Positions 1-7,097 of a stretch of 7,492 nucleotides of DNA are shown here, one piece after another. Where the stretch lies: the NCBI GenBank assembly GCA_029982105.1, contig JARRCQ010000073.1, forward strand, positions 1 through 7,492, read 5' to 3'. Numbering within the stretch: the first letter of the stretch is position 1; the number at the start of each line of letters is the position of its first letter. A model generated the notes under the pieces. The model was not told where the DNA came from and did no database searches. It saw only the letters and a list, made by a program, of their open reading frames with translations. The DNA is from Candidatus Atribacteria bacterium. GTDB lineage: Bacteria; Atribacterota; Atribacteria; Atribacterales; Caldatribacteriaceae. A program made the position numbers and the translations under genes.

Positions 1-81
1 AAACCTTGCACAAAATGCTTTTTCCACGTCGCCTAAATCAAATGTCCAACTGATTACCGTGGTTTTTTGAAGAAGAAACAC
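1..81 (-). CDS. Possible partial ORF overlapping the end of the IclR gene (weak)
   Basis: An open frame starts with GTG at 81 and runs uninterrupted for 27 codons off the left edge. It overlaps the last 44 bases of the regulator gene in another frame. An AAGGA lies 8 bases before the GTG, with AGGAGGG a little further up, so a ribosome could plausibly start here. The visible peptide includes TFDLGDVEKAFCARF, which looks protein-like, but I do not recognise a family. In a KDG operon the next gene would often be a KDPG aldolase, dehydrogenase or isomerase, but nothing visible shows that. It may be a chance frame, because 27 codons is too short to judge and the overlap is longer than the others in this operon. 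Confidence 0.22.
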   Translation of the reverse strand, partial: MFLLQKTTVISWTFDLGDVEKAFCARF

Positions 82-856
82 GATGCTTGTCCTTCAACCC
101 TCCTAAGTCCTTAGAAATTGAAACGGCTGTCTCCTTAAGAGAAGCAAGAAGTACAGGAATCTTTTCCGGAGAAAAACTCTTAAAAAAGCCCGAAATACTT
201 AAGGCAGCCACCACATGTCCTCCAAAGCTAAATATCGGCACTCCTATGCAAACTATACCCTCCTCGTTCTCCTGGTTATCAATCGCATAGCCCCTTTTTC
301 TGACATCTAACAACTCTTTCTCAAGCTCAGAAGGAGAAACTATAGTGTTTTGAGTCCGAGGTGTCAGCCTAACTTCTCTAACGTAACGATCAACTTCTTC
401 TTTGGAAGAATAAGCTAAAAGAACTTTTCCCAAGGCAGTACAGTATAAAGGAATTCTCATTCCCACCCTGGAACGCATCTGGAGAGTTCTTGGTCCTTCA
501 ACTTTATCTATATAAATAGCTTCATATCCATCCCTTACTGCCAAGTGAACTGTCTGGTTAACTGCATTCACAAGTTTTACGAGATAAGGGTGAGCAATCT
601 CTCTCAGGTCAAATCCGTTAAGCACATAACTCCCCAGTTCTACTAATTTAATTCCTGGTCTATATCGACCATCGGAAGTTTTAGAAATATAACCATGATT
701 CAGAAAAGTACTCAAATACCTATAGACAGTAGAAGGGTGAAGCTCTACAACCTGAGAAATTTCTTTAATACTCAAACCATTCTGACCCTTGAAAATCACG
801 GTTTCAAGGATTTTTATAGCATGTTCTAAGGAACTTATTGAACTCTTAAGAGGCAT
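38..856 (-). CDS. IclR-family transcriptional regulator (KdgR-like by context)
   Basis: This is a 272-residue regulator with the IclR layout. An N-terminal winged helix-turn-helix (about residues 8-68, recognition part around HPSTVYRYLSTF) is followed by an effector-binding domain (about 85-250). That domain holds the family's CTALGKVLLAY-type segment (139-149) and a C-terminal GVPIFSFGGHVVAALSISG-type strand. IclR proteins are cytoplasmic DNA-binding proteins, and the KdgR members sense 2-keto-3-deoxygluconate or related acids. Its ATG shares one base with the kinase stop codon (TAATG), so translation is probably coupled to the kinase. As the last clear operon gene it may control the promoter near 7150, which would be autoregulation; this is inference. 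The final 20 or so residues, after SISKDLGG, are polar and look like an extension beyond the usual family end. The family call is firm; the effector is not known. Confidence 0.93.
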   Translation of the reverse strand: MPLKSSISSLEHAIKILETVIFKGQNGLSIKEISQVVELHPSTVYRYLSTFLNHGYISKTSDGRYRPGIKLVELGSYVLNGFDLREIAHPYLVKLVNAVNQTVHLAVRDGYEAIYIDKVEGPRTLQMRSRVGMRIPLYCTALGKVLLAYSSKEEVDRYVREVRLTPRTQNTIVSPSELEKELLDVRKRGYAIDNQENEEGIVCIGVPIFSFGGHVVAALSISGFFKSFSPEKIPVLLASLKETAVSISKDLGGLKDKHRVSSSKNHGNQLDI

Positions 857-1821
857 TATCGGTTTACTTTTCTTAGAATAGAAGAATTTACCAAAGACTC
901 AACAAAACAACGTTCAAAAACCGGCATATCTCCTACAACACCCATTTTTAAAGCAGCCATGGCATTACCCCACAGAGCAGCTCTTTCAATATTGTTTTCT
1001 TTAAGATAACCATACAAAAATCCGGCAACAAAAGCATCTCCTGCCCCTATCCTATCCACTATTTCGGTAGGAAAACTAGGTTGATGTACCAAAAAATCCT
1101 TGCTCGCCACGAAACACCCTTTTTCGCCAGCGGTTAACACGTATACTTTGTCTTTTCCATAATTTGATTGAAGAAAAATTAATTCCCTTTCGGGATTTCC
1201 AATCTTTAGACCAAAAATTACCCGAAAGTCTTCTTCTTTGATAAAGAATATATCAATGAACTCTGCTGCCCAATCTGTAAATTTACGGCAATCCAAAGGA
1301 TTCCACAGCTTACTACGATAATTGACATCGAAAGAAACCTTTAGACTTGCAGGTTTAAGCATGAGCAACTTTCTTACATTTGTATTGCAAATAGAACTAA
1401 GAGGAGGAGTAATACCAGTAAGATGCAAAAGGGAGCTTTGAGTAAGTAATGAAAAATCCTCTTCCGTTAATTCAAAATAAGAAAAGGCAGAATCTCTTCT
1501 ATCGTAGATAACTTCTGCTCCTTCTATGCGATGAGCAAACTCCAAAAAATAAAACCCCATCCTCCCTTCTTCTAAAAACTTTAAGTAATCAGTTCCTATT
1601 CCGAATCTCCGCAACTCTTGAAAAACCCTTTGTCCCAAGAAATTATCAGGCAAGGCTCCCAATAATTGAGTTTTTAACCCCAAAAGGGAACATCCAGCCA
1701 AAACATTAACCTCTGCTCCTCCAATTTCTACTTCCCAAAAATTGCTTTTCAAAAAGGTCTTAAACCTCTCTGGAGTCAAACGAATCAAAGGTTCTCCATA
1801 ACCCAAAACATCAACTTGCAT
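856..1821 (-). CDS. kdgK: 2-keto-3-deoxygluconate kinase (PfkB/ribokinase family)
   Basis: A 321-residue PfkB-fold sugar kinase that would use ATP to convert 2-keto-3-deoxygluconate to KDPG in the cytoplasm, the committing step of a semi-phosphorylative or uronate Entner-Doudoroff route. The KDG-kinase pattern is clear: GGAEVNV at 34-40; Tyr91, Tyr106 and Arg108 (YDRRDSAFS); and Arg169 in DVNYRSKLW. These sit at nearly the same positions as the KDG-binding residues of the Thermus enzyme, as I recall them. The second PfkB signature DRIGAGDAF (256-264) supplies the catalytic base Asp262 and the anion hole. Length is normal for the family. The start follows a moderate AAAGGA-type ribosome site 38 bases after the RraA gene, and its stop overlaps the regulator's ATG. 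KDG versus 2-keto-3-deoxygalactonate preference cannot be read from sequence; fructokinase is less likely. Confidence 0.88.
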   Translation of the reverse strand: MQVDVLGYGEPLIRLTPERFKTFLKSNFWEVEIGGAEVNVLAGCSLLGLKTQLLGALPDNFLGQRVFQELRRFGIGTDYLKFLEEGRMGFYFLEFAHRIEGAEVIYDRRDSAFSYFELTEEDFSLLTQSSLLHLTGITPPLSSICNTNVRKLLMLKPASLKVSFDVNYRSKLWNPLDCRKFTDWAAEFIDIFFIKEEDFRVIFGLKIGNPERELIFLQSNYGKDKVYVLTAGEKGCFVASKDFLVHQPSFPTEIVDRIGAGDAFVAGFLYGYLKENNIERAALWGNAMAALKMGVVGDMPVFERCFVESLVNSSILRKVNR

Positions 1822-1859
1822 AAACGTTACCTACCATCCTTTAAGTGTTAAGTGTTATA

Positions 1860-2561
1860 TTAAGCCCGACCATACTTTTTGAAAACTTCTTCAAAGGGTA
1901 TTCCTTTAGCCAAATCTTCCCTTGATTTTTGCTCCGCCTCCTCAACTTTTTCAGCTTCTATTAACACTTCCTCAGTAATTTCCTGAGGAACAACTACCAC
2001 ACCATCACAATCTCCAACTATAAAATCACCTGGACGAATCCGCACCTGTGCTTGAAGCTGCCCCGTAATAGAAATAGGTACTTGAACATCCTTTATGACC
2101 CAACGTCCGTTCGACTCAATGTGAGAAGTATATCGGACAAACACTGGCCAATCTGGTATTTCTAAAAGACCCATTCGATCCCGGATACCTCCATCTATTA
2201 AAATTCCCCGGGCTCCATGCTGCTTTAAACACCAGCTAGTCATTTCACCAAAACATCCCAAGCCTTCTGAACCCCTTTCCGGATTTACCACAACCACACA
2301 CCCATCAAAGATAGCCTGATAAACCTTCTCAAAGTTACGTCTATTAACTTCTTCATCAAGTTTCTCCGGATATCTATGACCCTGTACAGTAAAAGCTATC
2401 CCAGCAATTCTCATGTCTTCTCTTAAAGGCTTAATATCCAAGCTCAAAGTTTGAAAAGGATAACCCATTCTATCAAGTACGTCGTATACATTTGCACTAC
2501 GAATCTTTTGAAATCTATCAACTATCTCCAAAATATTAAATTTATATCTGAATTCAACCAT
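1860..2561 (-). CDS. RraA-family protein, possible pyruvate-type aldolase or decarboxylase
   Basis: A 233-residue member of the RraA/demethylmenaquinone-methyltransferase-like fold. This fold includes the RNase E inhibitor RraA and metal-dependent 4-hydroxy-4-methyl-2-oxoglutarate aldolases that also decarboxylate oxaloacetate. Visible landmarks are GCFGEMTSW (102-110), DGGIRDR (123-129, giving the Arg127-Asp128 pair), and RPGDFIVGDCDGVVVVP (176-192), followed by a long charged C-terminal helix typical of the enzyme-type members. In the aldolase D-X20-R-D motif the first acid is Asp; here it is Glu106. The gene sits between a dehydratase and KDG kinase with a strong AGGAGGG site 9 bases before ATG. 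Context therefore argues for a sugar-acid enzyme, perhaps cleaving a 2-keto-3-deoxy acid, rather than an RNase regulator. Family certain, activity unproven. The gap to the dehydratase gene is 93 bases. Confidence 0.85.
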   Translation of the reverse strand: MVEFRYKFNILEIVDRFQKIRSANVYDVLDRMGYPFQTLSLDIKPLREDMRIAGIAFTVQGHRYPEKLDEEVNRRNFEKVYQAIFDGCVVVVNPERGSEGLGCFGEMTSWCLKQHGARGILIDGGIRDRMGLLEIPDWPVFVRYTSHIESNGRWVIKDVQVPISITGQLQAQVRIRPGDFIVGDCDGVVVVPQEITEEVLIEAEKVEEAEQKSREDLAKGIPFEEVFKKYGRA

Positions 2562-2605
2562 TCAAGTTTGCCCTCCTAATTCAAAAATTAAGTTCCTTGA
2601 CAGAG

Positions 2606-2626
2606 AACAACTCCGACAAAGTTGTT
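2606..2626 (-). repeat. Small intercistronic inverted repeat
   Basis: AACAACT and AGTTGTT form a perfect 7-bp stem with a 7-base loop in the 93-base gap between the dehydratase and RraA genes. No T-run follows on the minus strand, so it does not look like a terminator. It may be an mRNA processing or stability element, or chance. Confidence 0.35.
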
Positions 2627-2654
2627 TCCTACCAAAAATTTCTATAAAGCTCTC

Positions 2655-3818
2655 TCAGTTCTTAAAGAAATTTTTTTCCTCCACTAAATGTTCTTTCACC
2701 ACTACCTCATTAATCTCAAGACCAATCCCTGGTCTTTCAGGAAGGTTGATGTAGCCATCTCTGATTAGCGGCTTAAAATCACTTATTACCATATCCTCCC
2801 ACCATTCCACCTCATGAGCATGAAATTCAATAGTCAAAAAGTTTGGCATGGCAGCACAAAGATGAGCAGCTGCTATAGTCCCCACAGGACTCGAAACGTT
2901 ATGGGGAGCAACTGGCATATAATAAACATCAGCCATATCAAACACTTTTCTGGCTTCCGAAAGCCCACCCATCTTAGGGATGTCAGGAGAAACGATCCTA
3001 CATGCCTGTTTTTCTATTAATGTCCTATATCCGTACTTACGGTAAAGGTTTTCTCCGGTAGCAATGGGAACCCTTACATTTCTTTGAACTTCCAGAAGAG
3101 CCTCTACATTCTCAGGAGGCACAGGATCTTCAACCCATAAAAGGTCAAAATCTTCCAACGCACTAAGTAATCTTATCGCATCCTTCACCGAATACTTCCA
3201 GTGACAATCTATCGCTATATCCACATCTCTACCCACTCCTTCACGCACCGCAGCTACTATATCGACAAGGTAGTCTATTTCCCGGTTAGAGAGAGAACGG
3301 TTATAGGGAAGATACCAGAATTCCTTTTCGTTCTCTTTGAGTTCGGAATAAGGGGTCGGAACATCGATATCAAATTTTATTGCATCCCACCCCTCATTCT
3401 TTCTTTCCTGAGCCTTTCTTTTATAAGATTCAGGAGTGAAATCGTCCCCAGCGTGACAATCTACATAGACTCTTATTTTATCCCTCATTTTTCCTCCAAA
3501 AAGGTTATAGAGCGGTGTCTCTAAAAACTTACCCACACAATCCCATAAAGCAAGCTCAATGCCACTTATAGCAGTAACTGTAGCTCCACCTATAGAACCT
3601 TCCCCAGAAAGGCCCCTTATCATCCTCTCAACACACTTGTTAATGTTGGTAACCTCTTCCCCCACTATAATATCCCTAGCTCTGTGTATTAAACTAACTA
3701 CTCCCGCTCCCCAATAAGCTTCTCCTATACCAAACAGTCCTGAATCGGTATACACTTTAACTAACACCCAATCAAAGTTGCCTCTTACCACAGCAGTGCC
3801 AACATCAACTATCCTCAT
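2655..3818 (-). CDS. Acid-sugar dehydratase, mandelate racemase/enolase superfamily
   Basis: A 387-residue cytoplasmic enolase-superfamily enzyme that would dehydrate an aldonic acid to a 2-keto-3-deoxy acid. The N-terminal capping domain (about 1-120) has the usual GxGEA stretch near 30-34 and ends in ALWDCVGK and LFGGK. The barrel follows, with KFD (Lys148, Asp150), metal ligands Asp204 (in DCHWKY), Glu230 (VEDP) and Glu256 (TGEN), the Asp279 dyad partner (SPDIPKMGG), and catalytic His306 (APHNVSSPVG) with Glu331 (IEFHAHE). His206 two residues after the first metal ligand resembles the mannonate, gluconate and galactonate dehydratase group. Start ATG has an excellent GGGAGGTGA site 7 bases upstream, and the gene begins 25 bases after the permease. 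Specificity (gluconate, galactonate, mannonate, or another) cannot be assigned. Neighbouring KDG kinase makes a gluconate- or mannonate-type product most likely. Confidence 0.88.
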   Translation of the reverse strand: MRIVDVGTAVVRGNFDWVLVKVYTDSGLFGIGEAYWGAGVVSLIHRARDIIVGEEVTNINKCVERMIRGLSGEGSIGGATVTAISGIELALWDCVGKFLETPLYNLFGGKMRDKIRVYVDCHAGDDFTPESYKRKAQERKNEGWDAIKFDIDVPTPYSELKENEKEFWYLPYNRSLSNREIDYLVDIVAAVREGVGRDVDIAIDCHWKYSVKDAIRLLSALEDFDLLWVEDPVPPENVEALLEVQRNVRVPIATGENLYRKYGYRTLIEKQACRIVSPDIPKMGGLSEARKVFDMADVYYMPVAPHNVSSPVGTIAAAHLCAAMPNFLTIEFHAHEVEWWEDMVISDFKPLIRDGYINLPERPGIGLEINEVVVKEHLVEEKNFFKN

Positions 3819-3825
3819 GGTACAA

Positions 3826-3834
3826 TCACCTCCC
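3826..3834 (-). promoter_or_regulatory. Strong ribosome-binding site of the dehydratase gene
   Basis: GGGAGGTGA on the minus strand is nearly a full match to the 16S anti-Shine-Dalgarno and lies 7 bases before ATG 3818. It fixes that start and suggests high translation of the enzyme. Confidence 0.8.
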
Positions 3835-3843
3835 AGGTCAAAT

Positions 3844-4695
3844 TTACTCCTTCACGGCTCCAGCGGTAAGACCTCTAACTAAGTACTTTTGCAAGAACAC
3901 AAACAGCAAAACAACTGGGAGAGAAGAAAGAACTGAAGCAGCCATTATGCCTCCCCAAGGGGTTAAATCGCCAAACACCATATTACTAATACCTACTGTG
4001 AGAGTCTTGTTTGCATCAGTTCTAACAAAGATGAGCGGATAAAGCAAATCATTCCAGGCGAGGATAAAAGTGTAAATTGCTGTAGCAACAATACCTGGAA
4101 TTGCCATGGGCAAGCTTATGCGTAACAACACACCCGGGGGGCTACAACCATCAATTAAAGCGCACTCCTCAACTTCTTTTGGGATAGTCTTAAAATAACC
4201 TCGCATCATCCATATTCCAAAAGGAACAGCAAAAGTTGTAAAAACAAGTATCAAGGCCAGCAAAGAATCGTATAGACCAATCTTTTGAACGAACCTCAAA
4301 AGTGGTACTGCAAAAATCATCCCCGGAAACATATATACAAACAAAATAGTATTTGAAATAAATTCAGACACGGGCAGTTCATACCTTGCTAAACTGTAAC
4401 CTCCCAAAATAGCAATGAACAAGGTAACAAGAGTAGCTCCCAAAGAAGTAATTACGCTGTTCCACAGATACTTCCGGAAATTAAAGCTTTGAGCGAATAG
4501 CTTGCCTCCAAGAATAGCTTTGTAGTTCTCTACAGTGGGTTGGCGAGGTATTAGGGAAGTTCCAGATTCTGAAAAGATCTCAAATTCAGACCTAATAGAT
4601 GTTGCAAACATCCAGTATAGGGGGAAGTCAACAATTATTATCCCCACCACTATTAACAAAAGAGGCAATAAACTTTTAACTTTTCTCTTTCTCAT
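3844..4695 (-). CDS. ABC transporter permease, MalG-type (CUT1 family)
   Basis: A 283-residue inner-membrane permease of the carbohydrate uptake family 1. It has about six hydrophobic segments: near 8-31, 84-103, 112-134, 143-164, 197-216 and 252-270. The cytoplasmic EAA loop (around 176-196, EECALIDG then P near the end) docks the ATPase. The short tail LVRGLTAGAVKE is characteristic of MalG-like partners. It would pair with the MalF-type permease encoded directly upstream. Its ATG follows that gene's stop with no spacer (TAAATG), and its AGGAG ribosome site lies inside the preceding gene, so the two are tightly coupled. It precedes the dehydratase gene by 25 bases. The transported sugar cannot be read from the permease. 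Confidence 0.93.
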   Translation of the reverse strand: MRKRKVKSLLPLLLIVVGIIIVDFPLYWMFATSIRSEFEIFSESGTSLIPRQPTVENYKAILGGKLFAQSFNFRKYLWNSVITSLGATLVTLFIAILGGYSLARYELPVSEFISNTILFVYMFPGMIFAVPLLRFVQKIGLYDSLLALILVFTTFAVPFGIWMMRGYFKTIPKEVEECALIDGCSPPGVLLRISLPMAIPGIVATAIYTFILAWNDLLYPLIFVRTDANKTLTVGISNMVFGDLTPWGGIMAASVLSSLPVVLLFVFLQKYLVRGLTAGAVKE

Positions 4696-5580
4696 TTAGC
4701 TCTCCTCTTTCTGCCAACGTCTAAAAATGAAAAGCAATATCAATAGAAAAAGAACAGTCATTACCGACAGAGCTGCTCCATAATCGTACCTACCTCGTAT
4801 AAAGGCGTATTCGTAAGCAGAAGTCACCAAAAGATGAGTAGCACCCGAAGGACCTCCTCTAGTGAGAGACCATATCACTGCGAAAGAATTCCACGACCAG
4901 ATAATTCCCAAAATTAAGGATATCTTTATCACACCCTTTATAGCGGGAATGGTAATATGAACAAATTGCTGCCAGCCCGAAGCACCATCAATCGAAGCTG
5001 CTTCATATAAAACGCCAGGCACAGATTGGAGGGCAGCCAGCAGGGTAACCATGAAGAAAGGATATCCTTCTATTATCCCCACCATCATCACTGACGGCAA
5101 AGCCAATTCCCTACTGCCAAGAAAATTAAGCGAATTCCCGGTTAAACCAACTTTAAGCAGAATCTGGTTAATAATCCCCAGCTGGGGGGAATACATCCAT
5201 CTCCATGTTGCACACCAGGCTACAACGGGCAAAACCCATGGAAATAACAAAAGGCCTCTGGCTATCCCTCTCCATCGAAATTCTCTGTTAAGAAGAAGAG
5301 CAAAAGCAAAACCAATCAAAAACTTGGCAAAAGCTCCTCCAAAGGCATATATAATAGAGTTTCTAAAACTCTGCCAGAAGCTAGGACTGGTGAATATCCT
5401 GTAAAAGTTTTTCAAACCCACAAAATAAACATTTGGACTCGTCGCCCGGTTGTACTGCATGGAAATGAGCACAGAATGAACAATGGGGTAAATAATCATT
5501 AGGCTTAAAAAAACCACCGTGGGTAAGAGAAAAATAATGCCCCATTTCCTTCTCTGAGCCGCCAAAGATGTTCTTTTCAT
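4696..5580 (-). CDS. ABC transporter permease, MalF-type (CUT1 family)
   Basis: A 294-residue inner-membrane permease. A short basic N-terminus is followed by a membrane segment at about 14-34, then a short periplasmic part with the VGLKNFYRIF motif (54-63) common in CUT1 permeases. Further segments lie near 74-98, 107-126, 161-183, 215-240 and 268-286. The EAA loop (193-212, YEAASIDGASGW then IP) is intact. The periplasmic insert is short compared with enteric MalF and typical of most MalF-like permeases. The start has an AAAGG site 7 bases upstream. It lies 81 bases after the binding-protein gene, and a perfect stem-loop fills much of that gap. It would form the channel heterodimer with the next gene product; no ATP-binding subunit is encoded in the window. 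Confidence 0.93.
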   Translation of the reverse strand: MKRTSLAAQRRKWGIIFLLPTVVFLSLMIIYPIVHSVLISMQYNRATSPNVYFVGLKNFYRIFTSPSFWQSFRNSIIYAFGGAFAKFLIGFAFALLLNREFRWRGIARGLLLFPWVLPVVAWCATWRWMYSPQLGIINQILLKVGLTGNSLNFLGSRELALPSVMMVGIIEGYPFFMVTLLAALQSVPGVLYEAASIDGASGWQQFVHITIPAIKGVIKISLILGIIWSWNSFAVIWSLTRGGPSGATHLLVTSAYEYAFIRGRYDYGAALSVMTVLFLLILLFIFRRWQKEES

Positions 5581-5602
5581 CGAATAACCTTTCTGAGTTT
5601 TT

Positions 5603-5640
5603 GGTAGGACGGGAGCCCTAACTCTCCCTCCCGTCCTACC
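5603..5640 (-). repeat. 13-bp perfect stem-loop between binding-protein and permease genes
   Basis: GGTAGGACGGGAG (5603-5615) and CTCCCGTCCTACC (5628-5640) are perfect inverted copies around a 12-base loop. On the transcript the stem is followed by AAAAACTCAG rather than a U-run, so it is not a classic intrinsic terminator. Hairpins at this spot in sugar ABC operons (as after malE) commonly block 3' decay, so the binding protein is made in excess over the permeases. That role is inferred here. Confidence 0.75.
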
Positions 5641-5661
5641 CTTGATTAGCAGTAATATAAG

Positions 5662-7017
5662 TTAATATTCAAAAATTTCTTCTATAGCTCTGGTAGCTTC
5701 TGCAACCGCCTCTTCCGCGCTCCACTTATCGACTGCTACCCTGGTGGTGATATCCTGCAATATGTAGCTGTTAGCAACTTCTGCAAGTTCTGGTGTCATA
5801 CCAGAAGTAGGCCAACCCAAAGATATTAAGTATTTATCATTCTCCATTGCCATTCTTAGCTCCATCGGTATTTCTTCAATAAAATAGGGATCATCCAAAA
5901 CATCGTTCCTACAAGGACTCCAGTATCCACCTGACATCTGAATCCCTTTCAACTGCAAATCTTTATCCATCATCATCTTCGCAAATTCTAGGGCAATAGG
6001 AGTATTATCAGTCTTGAAAATAATTAAAGACTCTGCTTGCCCTGCCTCTACCCGGAAACGATACCTAACCTTAGGATAGGGTGCAGTACCAATCTTTTCT
6101 ACCATTTCCGGCGCATTTTTCTGGCACCAAGGTATAATGCTGTAGGAATTAATCACCATTGAAACAATGGCTTGTTCAGGATGTTGAATGTAAAGATTGT
6201 TTTCAAATTCACCCCAACTAGTTACTTCAGGAGGAAGAACTTGGTATTTATTGTATAGGTCAGATATAAACTGAACCGCCTCAATAGTTTCTGGAGAATT
6301 AAAGGCGACTCTTTTTTCATTATAATCATAGATGTATCCTCCAAAAGAATAAATTAGGTGAGTAACCCATCCAAAAGTATCGCCAGTTCTTGCATACTGC
6401 AATCCCAATCCCCACCTATCTGTTTTACCATCTCCGTCAATATCGGTAGTTATCTTTTTCGCTACCTCAAGAACTTTGTCCCAGGTATCAATGGCCCAAA
6501 CATGCCAGTTGCCCTGTTCATCTTTTTCGTATTCTGTAGAAAAGCCTGCTTCCTCCAACCAGTCTTTCCGAAAATGAAAAGCAGCAGGGTGACTAAATAT
6601 CGGTAATGCCCAATAAGTACCGTCGGGAGTTTGTTGCATTTGCAAAATTCCGGAGAAAAATTTCTCCTTTCCTACTTCTTCCACTAAATCGTTTACTGGA
6701 CGCAGGACACCCAGTCGAGATAACTCTACTCCTTGTCCTAATATATCTACGACTAAATCTGGAAATATCCCTGCTGAAACCGAAGTCATAATTTTAGTAT
6801 GCATATCCTCTCTTGCAACCCAAACAATCTCCAGTTTATATCCCGTTTTTTCTTCAAAAGATTTAGCCACTTCGTTATAAAAATCGTTTATCCCCTCAAC
6901 CGGTGTGCTAATTAACCAAAGTTCAAGCGATTTTTCTTCAGCAGCCAACACTTGTACACTAATTAGAAAAAGCAACATAATAACTCCCACCACAATTCTT
7001 CCAAAAACTGATTTCAT
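5662..7017 (-). CDS. Extracellular sugar-binding protein of the ABC transporter (SBP family 1)
   Basis: A 451-residue periplasmic or exported solute-binding protein that would capture the substrate for the two permeases. The first 27 or so residues form a signal peptide (MKSVFGR, hydrophobic core, then VLA-AEE cleavage) with no lipobox cysteine. Family 1 hallmarks follow: WALPIFSHPAAFHFRKDWLEEAGF-like hinge sequence near 137-160, a calcium-loop-like DIDGDGKTD (192-200), and WGLGLQY. I chose ATG 7017 over the in-frame GTG 7062. AAAAGGAGG sits 10 bases before the ATG, the peptide then starts as a clean signal sequence, and GTG has no ribosome site. It is the first gene of the operon, about 125 bases after the predicted transcript start. 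Ligand unknown; the downstream enzymes suggest a sugar acid, an oligouronide or a sugar later oxidised. Confidence 0.93.
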   Translation of the reverse strand: MKSVFGRIVVGVIMLLFLISVQVLAAEEKSLELWLISTPVEGINDFYNEVAKSFEEKTGYKLEIVWVAREDMHTKIMTSVSAGIFPDLVVDILGQGVELSRLGVLRPVNDLVEEVGKEKFFSGILQMQQTPDGTYWALPIFSHPAAFHFRKDWLEEAGFSTEYEKDEQGNWHVWAIDTWDKVLEVAKKITTDIDGDGKTDRWGLGLQYARTGDTFGWVTHLIYSFGGYIYDYNEKRVAFNSPETIEAVQFISDLYNKYQVLPPEVTSWGEFENNLYIQHPEQAIVSMVINSYSIIPWCQKNAPEMVEKIGTAPYPKVRYRFRVEAGQAESLIIFKTDNTPIALEFAKMMMDKDLQLKGIQMSGGYWSPCRNDVLDDPYFIEEIPMELRMAMENDKYLISLGWPTSGMTPELAEVANSYILQDITTRVAVDKWSAEEAVAEATRAIEEIFEY

Positions 7018-7027
7018 AATGCTTTGG

Positions 7028-7036
7028 CCTCCTTTT
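7028..7036 (-). promoter_or_regulatory. Ribosome-binding site deciding the binding-protein start
   Basis: AAAAGGAGG lies 10 bases before ATG 7017. It lies inside the reading frame that would start at GTG 7062, which argues that ATG 7017 is the true start. Confidence 0.8.
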
Positions 7037-7097
7037 ATTAAAGAGTCTCGAAGGAAAAACACTCCAAAAAGAAGTAACCAAACTAATCGATAATTAA

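Noticed and set aside
1842..1860. Short direct repeat AAGTGTT-AAGTGTT before the kinase gene
   Set aside because: Two 7-base copies in a short AT-rich gap are easily chance, and no structure or known site matches them.
1860..2561. Calling this gene the RNase E inhibitor RraA
   Set aside because: Family membership alone does not imply it. The protein is longer than RraA, keeps the Arg-Asp catalytic pair, and is embedded in a sugar-acid operon.
3201..3524. Plus-strand frame of 107 codons
   Set aside because: It is antisense to the dehydratase barrel, whose catalytic motifs lie across this region, and it has no credible start signal or recognisable family.
856..3818. Sulfoglycolytic Entner-Doudoroff pathway
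   Set aside because: The GH31 tail hinted at it. However, a KDG kinase phosphorylating the C6 hydroxyl would not act on a 6-sulfonated acid, and that pathway's known dehydratase belongs to another family (IlvD/Edd).
5051..5404. Plus-strand frame of 117 codons
   Set aside because: It is antisense to the MalF-type permease, which has a full EAA loop and membrane segments. It has no recognisable family.
7018..7062. In-frame GTG at 7062 as the start of the binding protein
   Set aside because: It lacks a ribosome site, and the extra residues would spoil the signal peptide. ATG 7017 has a strong site that lies inside this extension.
6964..7081. TTG-started reading frame of about 39 codons in the leader, overlapping the binding-protein start
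   Set aside because: It is too far from the orphan Shine-Dalgarno (about 20 bases), has a biased, unprotein-like composition, and overlaps the true gene out of frame.
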